Assembly (NCBI GenBank): GCA_963783965.1
Contig: CAWAPQ010000003.1
Span: 372,001 to 436,000 of the forward strand
Direction: 5' to 3'
Length of the DNA: 64,000 nt
Source: Bog-473 sp963783965
GTDB lineage: Bacteria > Actinomycetota > Acidimicrobiia > Acidimicrobiales > RAAP-2
Both the position numbers and the translations under genes were made by a program. Of the stretch, positions 35,822 to 44,689 are shown piece after piece; positions within the stretch are counted from its first letter, which is position 1, and each line of letters begins with the position of its first letter. The notes under the pieces were generated by a model. The model saw only the letters and a list, made by a program, of their open reading frames with translations. It ran no database searches and had not been told where the DNA came from.

Positions 35822-36184
35822 GTGCCTTCGGTGGAACTTGACAGGGATGAGGTCGGCTTAGCCTCACAACGAACGTCAACGGTTCCAGCATGGTGCGTCT
35901 TGGTGCTCGGGGGCGTGAGCGTGGTATTTGCCCTGTGGTTCACCGTCGGACCTTGGACGGTCAGCATTGGAGGTCAGTCCTACGGTTGCGGCTCAGCCTT
36001 CATGGGGCGGTATCGATCTGTACCGTATCCCGCTGCTGCCACAGCAGTACCGTGTCACCTTCAAGCTGCGAACAGGATGCACGTTGCGGAGGTTGCGTGG
36101 CTGATCGGACTGGTGCTCGTCGTTCTCGGCGTAGTGCTGCTCCTCCATGCAAGGCGGCGCACGGAGGGTCCGGTTAAGCCCTGA
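35822..36184 (+). CDS. hypothetical two-span membrane protein
   Basis: A 120-residue protein with two membrane helices (PAWCVLVLGGVSVVFALWF and VAWLIGLVLVVLGVVLLL). Between them is a loop of about 40 residues containing two cysteines (SYGCGSAF and AVPCHLQA) that could form an extracellular disulfide. The GTG start is 65 nt after the channel gene, so co-transcription is plausible. No family recognised. Confidence 0.6.
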   Translation: MPSVELDRDEVGLASQRTSTVPAWCVLVLGGVSVVFALWFTVGPWTVSIGGQSYGCGSAFMGRYRSVPYPAAATAVPCHLQAANRMHVAEVAWLIGLVLVVLGVVLLLHARRRTEGPVKP

Positions 36185-36249
36185 GGGAAATTGCTTTTCA
36201 TGTGCCGAAAGGGATCCCCTGAACTCGCAGGCGAACGGGGGCACCGACT

Positions 36250-36678
36250 TCAGCCCTGCGGCCTGCCGCCCCGAGCCTCATTCCCGTCGTGGAATGGGTA
36301 AAGGCGAAACCCAGGCTTTCGGAAATTGGGGAACCTCTCATAGAACCCCACGGCGTTGTCCTCGCTGAGCAGATCAATCCGCTCGCCACCGGCGAGACGC
36401 AGAGCCTCGTTGACCAATGCCCGTCCTGTCCCTCGGCCACGGAACCCTTCGTCAACAGCCAGATTGGCCAGGTAGGCCTGCAGCTCGCCGTCGCTGAATA
36501 GCTCGGCGAAGCCGACCACCCTGCCATTGTCAAGGGCGATGACGGTCGTTACCCCTGGGGCGGTCAGTACCCGGATGGCCCGCTCAGGGTCGTCTGGAAA
36601 GGAGGGCCAATCTTCGGCGACGCACAGGCGAAGGACGCCGTCAAGGTGTCCTGCGACAAAAGGCACTATCTCCACCAT
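36250..36678 (-). CDS. GNAT family N-acetyltransferase
   Basis: A 142-residue GNAT protein. The acetyl-CoA loop is LAVDEGFRGRGTGRALVNEA (motif A R-G-x-G-x-G/A) and the C-terminal region contains LSEDNAVGFYERFPNFRKPG. The aminoacyl or small-molecule substrate is unknown. It converges with the preceding membrane protein gene. Confidence 0.85.
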   Translation of the reverse strand: MVEIVPFVAGHLDGVLRLCVAEDWPSFPDDPERAIRVLTAPGVTTVIALDNGRVVGFAELFSDGELQAYLANLAVDEGFRGRGTGRALVNEALRLAGGERIDLLSEDNAVGFYERFPNFRKPGFRLYPFHDGNEARGGRPQG

Positions 36679-36815
36679 CGCTCGATCCTGTCATGGCTGA
36701 GGCAGCGACAACCGATCCCTTTCGTATCTTGCGGGGCCTCATTCCCAGCGTACCGGGGCAGTTGCGCACCTCTCTGGGCAAGGCGGTGGGCACCCATGAC
36801 GCGCCAAATGACCAG

Positions 36816-36821
36816 TAGGGT
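36816..36821 (+). promoter_or_regulatory. -10 box for leaderless AhpD-like gene
   Basis: TAGGGT ends 6 nt before the GTG at 36828; no Shine-Dalgarno sequence is seen. Confidence 0.45.
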
Positions 36822-36827
36822 CGAAAT

Positions 36828-37661
36828 GTGATCGCCCGAGATCAGGCGCCGGCGGCCTTCACGGCATGGGACGAATTGATCGACGCAGTCGTCTCGACCA
36901 CGTCGACCGACCTGACGGAGCGGGCCCGTGCCATCGCTCGGGCCAGCCTCGACCCCGCTGTTCCTGCCGTGCCGAGATCCGACGCGACGGCCTTCGCCGA
37001 ACAGATGGTCATCGATGTGGCATCCATGACCACGGATGTTCGAGCGGCTGGGCTGGCTGAACTCGGTGCCAGTGCCCCAGCCTTCGTCCTTGTTGTATGG
37101 ACCGAGGACATGATGATTCGCGCTGACGCCGCCTGGCGCGAGATGTTCGGGGAAGAATGGCGGCCGATCCCGACTTCTGCCGAGACCAATCCCTGGGTGG
37201 CCCACGAAAGATTTCTCCTCGAGGTGGCCAAACTGTCGGCCCTCGATCCGATGACCTCCGAATTGGTCAGACTCCGCGGAGCGAGAGCGCATGACTGCCG
37301 GCTCTGCCAGTCCCGCAGGAGCGTGAGTGCCATCGATCAGGCGGGTCGGAGTGATCTGTTCGATGACAGGGATCCGAGAGGTATCTCCGACGTCCAGGCC
37401 CTGGCCCTCCAGGTCGTCGATGCCTTCGTGTGGCGGCCGACCCGGTGGCCACCGGGGCTCGGCCAACAGGTCGTGGACGCCATGGGTCCTACCGCGGCAA
37501 CTGAGCTGATCCTCGATATCGTCCGCAATGCCGCGAACAAGATCGCCGTCGCCTTCGACGCAGACGACCCGCAGGTGGAGACGGGCGTCGAGTATTACGA
37601 CATCGACGTGTCCACCGGGGAACTGCGCTACGACGTCAGCCCGGTCACGCCCGGGACCTGA
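36828..37661 (+). CDS. carboxymuconolactone decarboxylase/AhpD-like protein
   Basis: A 277-residue helical protein with an AhpD-type active site: SELVRLRGARAHDCRLCQSR contains the CxxC pair (Cys-Arg-Leu-Cys) in the position of the peroxidatic dyad. The second half, with QALALQVVDAFVWRPTRWPP and LILDIVRNAANKIAVAF, resembles the second repeat of two-domain AhpD proteins. A thiol peroxidase or related redox role is probable. Confidence 0.8.
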   Translation: MIARDQAPAAFTAWDELIDAVVSTTSTDLTERARAIARASLDPAVPAVPRSDATAFAEQMVIDVASMTTDVRAAGLAELGASAPAFVLVVWTEDMMIRADAAWREMFGEEWRPIPTSAETNPWVAHERFLLEVAKLSALDPMTSELVRLRGARAHDCRLCQSRRSVSAIDQAGRSDLFDDRDPRGISDVQALALQVVDAFVWRPTRWPPGLGQQVVDAMGPTAATELILDIVRNAANKIAVAFDADDPQVETGVEYYDIDVSTGELRYDVSPVTPGT

Positions 37662-37781
37662 ACGACCGCCTCGCGATGAGGTGGGATCCACCCTGCCGGG
37701 AGTAGGCCAATCAAGACGTTTGGAGAACCGCAGGCATGCCCGAGAGCCGGCGTAGTTGGCAGGGCTACCGGTGCACTCCAC

Positions 37782-38634
37782 TTAGCCGCCGCGGTGGACG
37801 GCATCCACGGCTTGGCGCACTGCTCCCGGCCGCTCCATCCACAGGAAGTGCCCGCAGCCCTTCTCAATCTGACAGCGAGCACCGGGAATGAGCGCCGGCT
37901 GAGGCCTCGCCGTGGGAAGAGGGGATGGGGCTCTGCTCGCCGAGTACGAAGACGGTAGGGATGCGCGCCGATGGGAGGCCTTGCTCGAGCGTCCGGCGGG
38001 CCAGATGGTCATGGATGGAGTCCCATGTCTTCGCGTAGCACTCGAGCGAGAGGTCTATCGGCGGCATCGGGGGCGCCGCATCCGGTGAGGCAAAATAGGC
38101 GGGCCACACCAGCCTGAACCCCAGGAGAGCGAGCTCGGATGTGGCTTCGCCGGCCATGGCCCGATGATCGAGTTCCCCGGAGCGGGCGGCCGCCTCGGGC
38201 GAAATGCGTTGCGACAGGATGCGGTTGAAGTCGGCCTCTCCTCCGTCACCCACCGCCCCCAAGGGGTCGACCGGCACCAAGCCCGAGAACCGTGTCGGGT
38301 GCTGGACAACGAGGTGCATGGCGAGATGCCCGCCCCACGAACTGCCGACCACGCAGACCCGGCCAATTCCCAGCGCATCGAGGACGGCGATCGCATCGCT
38401 CATATGCCGTTCCACGTCGAACGGGCCCTGTCGTGTCGAAGGGGACAGTCCGCGCTGTTGGAACCGGACCACCTCGTAGCTGCCCAGAAGCTCGGGCTCG
38501 AGCGTGAAGGTGTAATCGGAGAGTCCTGGGCCTCCGTGCAGCAACAGAACGGGCGGTCCCGAGCCGCTTTGCCATGCGTGAACATGACCTCCGTCGACCG
38601 CAACGTCAAGCTCCTTGAGAACTGTCACGGCCAC
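37782..38634 (-). CDS. alpha/beta hydrolase (frameshifted near the C-terminus)
   Basis: An alpha/beta-hydrolase with the oxyanion HGGPGLSD, nucleophile elbow GSSWGG and an aminopeptidase/esterase-like layout. The catalytic His region KGCGHFLWMERPGAVRQAV lies in another frame from the main body: one extra C in the run near 37920 breaks the frame, and without the correction the protein ends in an unrelated tail lacking the histidine. The corrected length is about 283 residues. Confidence 0.83.
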
Positions 38635-38778
38635 AGCTTGCCCGAGAGTGACCGCCGGTGTGCGCTACTCGTCGACTGGCACGCCTGAGCCGAGCGCGCG
38701 GTTGCCTGGCAGGCGAGCGACAGACAGGAGGGAGCACTCTGGCGTCGAGCCGAGTCGTGGTCGCGAGCGATGCGTTCG

Positions 38779-40053
38779 TTACCCGAAGGGGACAGTCACC
38801 GGACCCGGAGTCGGTCGGTAGACGGCAAAGAAGTCACGGTCATCGGGGACAAGGTAGCGATCGGGTGACTGATTCGGGTTGGGCCCAACCATCGTCGGGT
38901 TGAGACCGGGGGGATTATAGGTGTTGAGCGAGTGCCATTCCGGGTTGATGTCGAACTCCATCGCCCGCAGCGCTCCGACGTGCTGAAGGATCTGCGCGAT
39001 GCTGACCACAGTCTGATCGTCGGCGGCGACATAGATGAGGTTGCCCCGAGCGTCGATGCCAACGCCGGTGCGCCAGACGCGAGTGACTCCGCCCAGCGTG
39101 TATCCCCACTGCGGGCTGTTGGGATCGGTATTCAACGTCGGATTTAGCTGGCTATTCCAGACGATCGGAGCCAGGCTCTGCCGGGCCCAGGCGACGCCGG
39201 GGCCGGGGTTCGGGCCGCCATCCCAATTCACGATGTCCACACGACCATCCGTATAGCCGATGAGTGTCGCGTTGCCGTCCTTCAGGGGCTCGTTCGTTTG
39301 GCCGTTGTCCGCAGACCCGTTGTCACCATCGACGTAGGTGAACCCGCCATTGAAGGTCGCGAGCAAACGAGAGCGTTGGCTGTAGGGGACCATCGCCGGT
39401 CCGCGTACGGCCGCGTTCGGCGGCTCATAGCGGCCCGGGTAATACCCGAGCTCTGTCCGTGAGTGGTCGAACCAGGCGACGTACGCCACGATCTGTGGGT
39501 AGTTCGGGTCGGGACGATACGTGGTGACCAGCATGGGGGCACCACCATCGACAGTTGGTCCGGTCGGCTGCCAAACACCTTCGCCGGGAAGCGGGCTGGA
39601 GAAGATTGGAGTGATCGCCGGCGGCCATGCAGTCGGCGCAGTCGTCGGTGGGGCAGTGGGGTGTCTCACCCCAACCTTCGGCAGGCTCTTCAGCTGCGGC
39701 CCGCCCTTTTTGGGTGCTTGGCTGTTGTAGTAGACCTGCTCGACGTGGTCGGCAACCCAGTTGCCCACGCCGAAGGGGACGTTGTACCGCACCCATTCAA
39801 CGCTGTTCACGCTCCATGAGAGGCTCGTAGGCCGCAGCATCCAGACCGTGTACGAAACGGTCGCCCACAACAGCACAACGACGAGCGGTGCCACGATGAA
39901 TGCTCGTACGAGTCTGCCCCGGCGAGTGAGCCTCCGCCTCCGCCTCGGGCCGCGAACTTGCTCTGGGACTTCGGGGTCCTGAGAAGGTGTTGGATCAGGT
40001 GACGCACCGGAGACGGCGGTACGGTCAGCGAACTGGCTGCTGCTGGGCGCCAC
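38779..40053 (-). CDS. phosphodiester glycosidase family membrane protein
   Basis: A 424-residue protein. A basic N-terminus and one membrane helix (FIVAPLVVVLLWATVSYTVW) are followed by a Pro/Thr-rich stalk and an NAGPA-like domain with LLATFNGGFTYVDGDNGS and AMEFDINPEW, typical of PF09992. Such exported domains remove or modify sugar phosphodiesters of cell-envelope polymers. GTG start; AAGGA and a TAGGTT box lie immediately upstream. Confidence 0.82.
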   Translation of the reverse strand: MAPSSSQFADRTAVSGASPDPTPSQDPEVPEQVRGPRRRRRLTRRGRLVRAFIVAPLVVVLLWATVSYTVWMLRPTSLSWSVNSVEWVRYNVPFGVGNWVADHVEQVYYNSQAPKKGGPQLKSLPKVGVRHPTAPPTTAPTAWPPAITPIFSSPLPGEGVWQPTGPTVDGGAPMLVTTYRPDPNYPQIVAYVAWFDHSRTELGYYPGRYEPPNAAVRGPAMVPYSQRSRLLATFNGGFTYVDGDNGSADNGQTNEPLKDGNATLIGYTDGRVDIVNWDGGPNPGPGVAWARQSLAPIVWNSQLNPTLNTDPNSPQWGYTLGGVTRVWRTGVGIDARGNLIYVAADDQTVVSIAQILQHVGALRAMEFDINPEWHSLNTYNPPGLNPTMVGPNPNQSPDRYLVPDDRDFFAVYRPTPGPVTVPFG

Positions 40054-40147
40054 TCCTTAAACCTATCGATCGCCAGTCGAAGCACCTAGAGCCGTTACTC
40101 CGCCTAGGGGATGATTCGGGTGCCGGACGGCCACCCTTTTGGCGGAG

Positions 40148-40666
40148 TCACGACGTCCGAGGTAATTCCGTGTCACTGCATCCCGAACCGGCGTGTCTGG
40201 GCAGTGCGATCAGGAGCTCGTAGAACGTCTCACATCCAAATGCACCTGGCGTTGAGTGGGTGAACTTAAAGCCAAATGCTTCATACAGCTTTCGTGCTTC
40301 GATCCACTTTGCATTGGTCTCCACGACGATGCGCTTGACTCCATACTCGGCCGCAACGTGTACCAACTGCGCCAAAATGTGTCTCGCGATGCCACGTCGT
40401 CGGTAGTCCCGAAGGGTTGACATTCGCACAATCTCTCCTTCAGTCTCCCGGATCAGAAGGATGCCAGTTCCGACGACCATGGCCCCGTCGACGGCGACAA
40501 GCACACAGTCGTTGTCATAGTGGGCGTCAATGTCATCGAGGTCGGCATTGAGCGATTCATCAACGACTCCCCAGCGCTCCGCCATGCCATTGAGGACAAG
40601 CGTCCGGAACGCGTCCTGCATGGCGGGATTGAAGCGCTCAATCCGAATGTCGCTCCCGGCGCTCAT
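40148..40666 (-). CDS. GNAT family N-acetyltransferase
   Basis: A 172-residue GNAT enzyme: VVGTGILLIRETEGEIVRM, acetyl-CoA loop DYRRRGIARHILAQLVHVA, and AKWIEARKLYEAFGFKFT. The gene is divergent from the broken VOC gene, with a 14-bp palindrome in the 80-bp spacer. Confidence 0.87.
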   Translation of the reverse strand: MSAGSDIRIERFNPAMQDAFRTLVLNGMAERWGVVDESLNADLDDIDAHYDNDCVLVAVDGAMVVGTGILLIRETEGEIVRMSTLRDYRRRGIARHILAQLVHVAAEYGVKRIVVETNAKWIEARKLYEAFGFKFTHSTPGAFGCETFYELLIALPRHAGSGCSDTELPRTS

Positions 40667-40710
40667 CTTCAAAGCATTGCAGCCGCAACTCCCGCAGTGC
40701 ACGCCATCGA

Positions 40711-40740
40711 TTGACCCAATCGATTGGGGACTTGTAAGGT
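40711..40740 (+). promoter_or_regulatory. promoter with palindrome for the VOC gene
   Basis: TTGACC (40711-40716) and TAAGGT (40735-40740) are 18 bp apart, and the ATG follows 6 nt later. The perfect palindrome CCCAATCGATTGGG (40715-40728) overlaps the -35 box and could be an operator. Confidence 0.55.
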
Positions 40741-40746
40741 CCGAAA

Positions 40747-41115
40747 ATGTCGAAGATACGTCTGGGGGCTGTCTCGTTGGACTGTGCCGACCCGGGCCAG
40801 TTGAGCACATTTTGGGCCGAACTTTTGGGTGGAGAAATCGTCGCCACCTCGGAGGAAGTGGCCGTTGTAAAGCTCGATCACCTGTTGCTCACCGCCATGC
40901 GGGTCGACGACTATGTGGTGCCGACGTGACCTGAGGGCCCTGTACCGAAGCAATCCCACATTGATCTTGATGTCGATGACCTTGCCGAGGCGGAGAAGCG
41001 AGCGGTCTCGCTCGGTGCGATGCGAGCCGAATTTCAACAGGCCGCGGACCGTTTCCTCGTTCTCTTCGATCCGGCCGGTCATCCCTTTTGCTTGTCGACG
41101 ATCTTCCCCAAGTGA
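40747..41115 (+). pseudogene. VOC (glyoxalase-like) protein interrupted by an in-frame TGA
   Basis: A glyoxalase-fold reading frame starts with KIRLGAVSLDCADPGQLSTF and continues after TGA 40927-40929 in the same frame with SHIDLDVDDLAEAEKRAVSL and FDPAGHPFCLSTIFP. Relatives have Trp at the stop position (T-W-P-E-G), so a single G-to-A change (TGG to TGA) explains the break. The full protein would be about 122 residues. A truncated 60-residue product would lack half of the fold. Confidence 0.8.
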
Positions 41116-41184
41116 CCGCAATGCCGTCCTGACCTTGGTCAGTCGGGGTTATCCACACACCCACAAGTGCCGAACTGCTCCATC

Positions 41185-41205
41185 GTCCCGGCGTACAGGG
41201 CACCT
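41185..41205. repeat. dispersed repeat copy (c)
   Basis: GTCCCGGCGTACAGGGCACC lies between the VOC pseudogene and the GNAT gene and matches the right half of the family core. Confidence 0.5.
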
Positions 41206-41242
41206 GGCCGATCATGCAGAGCAGAGCAAGCAGGTCCGCGAC

Positions 41243-41818
41243 TCAAGGGAATCCCGAGATGAGGCTTTGAGGATCTGGCCATAGGTATCTGTGCCCGACT
41301 GCCTCCCCACCCCCTGGGAATGGACCACGCAGTTCCGTTTCCACCCGCGCGCCTCCTCGCGCTTCATAAAACGTCTGGGCAGAGGTGTTCTGGTCGAGTA
41401 CCCACAAATAGAGAGACTGTGATGGCCGGCAATGACAGAGCTCTGAAGCGGCCTCTGATAGCAGCCGGGTGCCGATGCCGGCTCTCTTGACGCCACTTCT
41501 GACGTGCAGGTTGTCCAGCAGGGCTCCCCACTTCGAATCGTGATCGAAAATCGTGTGGGCAAACCCGATGACATCACCTTCTACGAGAGCGCACACGGTG
41601 AACTGATTCACGCGAGGGGGTGTGAGGCGACTGGTCCAAACTCCCAGTCGTTCCGGCAGAATGTCACCATCGAGATACGAGTCGAGGTACGCGCCTCGGT
41701 AGTGGTGTCGCCAGCTCTCAGCGTGCAGGGCAGCAATGGCATCGGCATCATGCTCGGTTGCCTCTCGGTACTGCACGGCCAATGCAGGTTCAAGTTGGCC
41801 GCCTGAGATGGACGACAT
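41243..41818 (-). CDS. GNAT family N-acetyltransferase
   Basis: A 191-residue GNAT protein: YREATEHDADAIAALHAESW at the start, VIGFAHTIFDHDSKWGALLD, the acetyl-CoA loop SGVKRAGIGTRLLSEAASEL and DQNTSAQTFYEARGGARVE. ATG 41818 is chosen because the fold begins immediately after it. A close functional group cannot be inferred. Confidence 0.87.
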   Translation of the reverse strand: MSSISGGQLEPALAVQYREATEHDADAIAALHAESWRHHYRGAYLDSYLDGDILPERLGVWTSRLTPPRVNQFTVCALVEGDVIGFAHTIFDHDSKWGALLDNLHVRSGVKRAGIGTRLLSEAASELCHCRPSQSLYLWVLDQNTSAQTFYEARGGARVETELRGPFPGGGEAVGHRYLWPDPQSLISGFP

Positions 41819-42012
41819 GACAACCTCCTCATCGGTCCTGGCATTGGCACCGTGCCGAAGCCGGCTGCCGGACCGTCGAAGGGCCAGGTCCCTCAGATCA
41901 CTCGTGATGAACAGCCATAAGGCTACCCTCGATCGTCGGACGATTGCCGAGGAGGGCACTCGTGCCTTATCAGATTCTTGATCGGCGACATCCGACCCAC
42001 GAGGATGTAGGC

Positions 42013-42399
42013 ATGGCAATCACGAAGGTTCAACTGTTCTCCCTGCCGGTGGCGGATCAGGACCGATCAAAGAGCTTCTACGTGGATCTCCTGGGGTTTG
42101 ACTTGATTGCGGATACTCCGATGAGTCCAGATATGAGGTGGGTTCAGGTGGCGCCACCTGGAAGTGAAACTTCGATCACGCTCGTGACCTGGTTTCCGAC
42201 GATGCCTGCGGGTTCTGCCAAGGGGACGGTGCTCGAAACTGATGATCTAGAGGGAGACCTCGAGACTCTCAAGAGTCGGGGCGTTGAGATCGACGCTGAG
42301 GTCCAAGAGATGCCGTGGGGAAGTTTCGTTACGTTCGATGATCCAGACGGCAACGGCATCGTCTTGCAAACCTCCACCGCTCAGGGCGGTACGCCCTAA
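42013..42399 (+). CDS. VOC family protein (glyoxalase/bleomycin-resistance type)
   Basis: A 128-residue vicinal-oxygen-chelate protein with both half-domains: KVQLFSLPVADQDRSKSFYV and TDDLEGDLETLKSRGVEIDA, ending in FVTFDDPDGNGIVLQTS, which supplies the C-terminal glutamate-like position as Val in this case. The substrate is unknown. ATG 42013 fits the domain. Confidence 0.87.
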   Translation: MAITKVQLFSLPVADQDRSKSFYVDLLGFDLIADTPMSPDMRWVQVAPPGSETSITLVTWFPTMPAGSAKGTVLETDDLEGDLETLKSRGVEIDAEVQEMPWGSFVTFDDPDGNGIVLQTSTAQGGTP

Positions 42400-42482
42400 G
42401 TGATGCATTCCATCCCGGCGCTGTGGGACAGGTCGGAGGGAGAGGTTTGGCCGAGTGAGTATCTCACCATTGTAAACGAGTG

Positions 42483-42512
42483 TTGACAGACGGGTTCGAT
42501 TCGTTCAGTGTT
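42483..42512 (+). promoter_or_regulatory. promoter region of the small HTH gene
   Basis: TTGACA (42483-42488) with a -10-like AGTGTT 18 bp downstream and a GTG 6 nt further repeats the geometry found at the paralogue near 62.6 kb, where TTGACA, 18 bp, GACAAT, 6 nt and ATG occur. Confidence 0.45.
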
Positions 42513-42518
42513 GTGACG

Positions 42519-42848
42519 GTGAAACCCTCGGAGTCGTTCTGGGAAGCATGGGAGCGCATTAGGACAAGTGCAGACCCCGACCCGCTCGAAGTCCTTCAAG
42601 TGGCGGCTGCGTTTAGTCGCTACTTTGATGCGGCTCAGAAGGAAGCAATCTCGTTTGCGCGCTCGGCTGGGCTGTCATGGGAGCAGATTGCCGAGTCCCT
42701 CGGCCAGAGCCGACAAGCCCTGTGGCAGCGTGCGAGGAGAGATGCGTCGCTGCAAGCGCTGTTGGCCGCATCCGGAAAGCGACGGTGGGAGGCGGTCAAG
42801 CGTGACCCCAACTCCTGGTACGGAGAAACCAAGACCTTTCCCGCCTAG
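42519..42848 (+). CDS. small helix-turn-helix protein (paralogue A)
   Basis: A protein of about 109 residues with a helical N-terminal part and a C-terminal HTH: DPLEVLQVAAAFSRYFDAAQ, then SWEQIAESLGQSRQALWQRA. It is clearly homologous to the gene at 62292-62624. The HTH pattern (W-x-x-I-x-x-x-L-G-x-S-R-x-x-x-W-Q) is common to small actinobacterial proteins of unknown role. GTG 42519 gives the same length as the paralogue; GTG 42480 is the longest option. Confidence 0.7.
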   Translation: MKPSESFWEAWERIRTSADPDPLEVLQVAAAFSRYFDAAQKEAISFARSAGLSWEQIAESLGQSRQALWQRARRDASLQALLAASGKRRWEAVKRDPNSWYGETKTFPA

Positions 42849-42919
42849 AGCTGAATGCGGAGTTAGGTCTCGTGTTGGTTAGCGTGACGCGTCACCAAAT
42901 GAGTAGGGAGAGATGAGCC

Positions 42920-43180
42920 ATGCACGCCAGAGTGATCCACGCCAACATTTCGGACCTGGCTGAGGCCAAGCGGGGCGTCGATGAGGTCATTCGAGGGATA
43001 AAAGGGGCCCGGGGTTTTTTGGTCGCCTACTTCGTGGCGATCGACGATTCGCACGGCATCTCGATCGAGGTGTTCGAAACCGAGGAGCTAGCCCGCGCTA
43101 CCTCTCCTCCCGAAGGTGCCGAGGCGCCCGGTGTGACGGTGCGCACCATCCAGTTCGGTGAGGTCGTCGGTTCGGCCTGA
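42920..43180 (+). CDS. small dimeric alpha-beta barrel protein
   Basis: An 86-residue protein with the pattern of antibiotic-biosynthesis-monooxygenase-like (ABM/Dabb) proteins: HARVIHANISDLAEAKRGV, FLVAYFVAIDDSHGISIEVF and TVRTIQFGEVVGS. It starts at ATG with AGGGAGAGA upstream. A role in a small-molecule oxidation or as a ligand-binding protein is possible. Confidence 0.7.
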   Translation: MHARVIHANISDLAEAKRGVDEVIRGIKGARGFLVAYFVAIDDSHGISIEVFETEELARATSPPEGAEAPGVTVRTIQFGEVVGSA

Positions 43181-43235
43181 CCTCCTGCAGTTCAAGAAGT
43201 CCGCAGCTCACAAGCAATGCCCCGTCTTCGAATGC

Positions 43236-43265
43236 ATACTCCCGGCGTGCGGGGGTGCCTTCACT
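43236..43265. repeat. dispersed repeat copy (k)
   Basis: ATACTCCCGGCGTGCGGGGG followed by TGCC lies just after the preceding gene and matches the family core. Confidence 0.55.
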
Positions 43266-43481
43266 AATGGGCAGAATCGCCTTTGGATCGGCGCAAAGCG
43301 TCCTCACGTAGCTCGCTAGTTGAAGGCTCGTTGCCGCCTCGCTCCTGTCGGACCCGCCATCGGTTGTTCAGATGCTCACCGAGAGGCCGATCCGGCACCT
43401 TCTTCCATGGTTTGCGACGCACGGCGGCGACATCCCTTGTCAACTCGTCAATCTCATTCGCTTCGGTTCGAGTGACTTGCC

Positions 43482-44018
43482 TTACCGCATGTCTGTAGGT
43501 GCGGTTGACCCACGCCTTTCGGGCGGGAATGAGAGCCGCTCGGACTGCGGCCCACCTTCGGACGCAGACGCCCGAACCCGTTCCGGTTCGCCGGGACGAG
43601 CATTGGACGCAATCCAAAAGCCAGCAGCGGCCAAGAGAAAGCCCAATGTTCCAGCTACGTCCCCGAACAGATGGAGTCCGTAGTGATAGTCAAGGCTGTC
43701 GAGCGCCAATGGTTGGTGGTCTTGGTAAACCTGGTACGTCAGCGCAGCCACTCCAGCCGCCGTAAGGAACGAGGCGCCAGCCATCCACCTTGATGGACCA
43801 CGAATGGCTGAACCGCTCTTTGCGTTCCAGTTCCCCACGATCCACCGCCAACACGCGAACCCGGCAAGCCCGTAACCAGCGGTGGTCGTCAACCAATAAA
43901 CCAGCACCGTTCCAGTGTCGAAGGTTGGAAGAATTGCGATCAGGTTCGCAATGGTCCAGGCGAGGACGCCGATGAAACCGAGGCCAATAAGTGCACCGGG
44001 CAGCTGAAGGTTTCGCAC
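43482..44018 (-). CDS. hypothetical four-span membrane protein
   Basis: A 178-residue protein with four hydrophobic helices (ALIGLGFIGVLAWTIANLIA; VYWLTTTAGYGLAGFACW; AGASFLTAAGVAALTYQVY; FGDVAGTLGFLLAAAGFWIA) and a polar, Arg/Glu-rich C-terminal tail. No family is recognised. It is bordered by two repeat copies. Confidence 0.65.
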   Translation of the reverse strand: MRNLQLPGALIGLGFIGVLAWTIANLIAILPTFDTGTVLVYWLTTTAGYGLAGFACWRWIVGNWNAKSGSAIRGPSRWMAGASFLTAAGVAALTYQVYQDHQPLALDSLDYHYGLHLFGDVAGTLGFLLAAAGFWIASNARPGEPERVRASASEGGPQSERLSFPPERRGSTAPTDMR

Positions 44019-44084
44019 ACTGCGAGGCTACGCCTCGATCGCTCCGCTAGCGGGTGGTTGTCCACACGCCCCGATGTACCGGAT

Positions 44085-44119
44085 GGTGGCACTGTCCCGA
44101 CGAAGTGGGGCACCCTGTG
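44085..44119. repeat. dispersed repeat copy (a)
   Basis: GGTGGCACTGTCCCGACGAA followed by GTGGGGCACCCTGTG is one of the fullest copies, carrying both the GTGGCAC left end and the GGGGCAC right end. Confidence 0.6.
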
Positions 44120-44164
44120 AGATGGGACGAGCGGGATCCAGGATGGCGCCGTGGCACCAAGCTC

Positions 44165-44530
44165 TTACCATTCGACGCCGCTGGAGACGCAGAACTCATT
44201 TTCCTCGGGGTCCGCCATTCTGACCCATTGGGTTCCCCCGAAGCTCTGCACTCCCTCGTCGATGCGACGAGCTCCGAGTGCCTCCAATCGTTGGACCTCG
44301 ACTTCGAGGTCGTCCGCCACGATGTCGAGATGCATGCGATTCTTGCCGACTTTCGGCTCAGGTACGCGCTGTAGGAGAAGAGGTGAAGCGATACCGTCGT
44401 TAGGAACGAGTACAGCCAAGTTGGCATCCGTGTAATAGTCGCGATAGTCCAGCGCCTCACGCCAGAACGCATCGAGCCTTCCTGGTTCCGCACAGTCGAG
44501 CACGAGTTCCACGCTTGCTTTGCGTCCCAT
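44165..44530 (-). CDS. VOC family protein
   Basis: A 121-residue glyoxalase-like protein: VELVLDCAEPGRLDAFWREA, RMHLDIVADDLEVEVQRLEA and WVRMADPEENEFCVSSG, typical of small actinobacterial VOC proteins. GGAGG precedes the ATG. It is of the same subtype as the interrupted VOC gene at 40.7 kb. Confidence 0.87.
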   Translation of the reverse strand: MGRKASVELVLDCAEPGRLDAFWREALDYRDYYTDANLAVLVPNDGIASPLLLQRVPEPKVGKNRMHLDIVADDLEVEVQRLEALGARRIDEGVQSFGGTQWVRMADPEENEFCVSSGVEW

Positions 44531-44689
44531 TACGTTCCTCCAGATCCGAAGCCCACTCGCTCAAACTCCGATAAGGCTACGGGCCGGGTGCGTCTTCATC
44601 CAGGCGTACGGGGGTACCCGCCGGAGAGTCATCTTGGTCATCTGAAACCCAGCAAGATGTGCCGCTCAACGAATGCAAGTATGAGGTCC

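Noticed and set aside
40927..40929. TGA as a recoded tryptophan or selenocysteine codon
   Set aside because: Many other genes in the window end at TGA, so TGA is a normal stop; no SECIS-like structure is evident and homologues have Trp, not Cys.
43264..43617. A 117-residue minus-strand frame beside the four-span membrane protein
   Set aside because: Composition and lack of a ribosome binding site give no support, and it overlaps the better-supported membrane protein gene.
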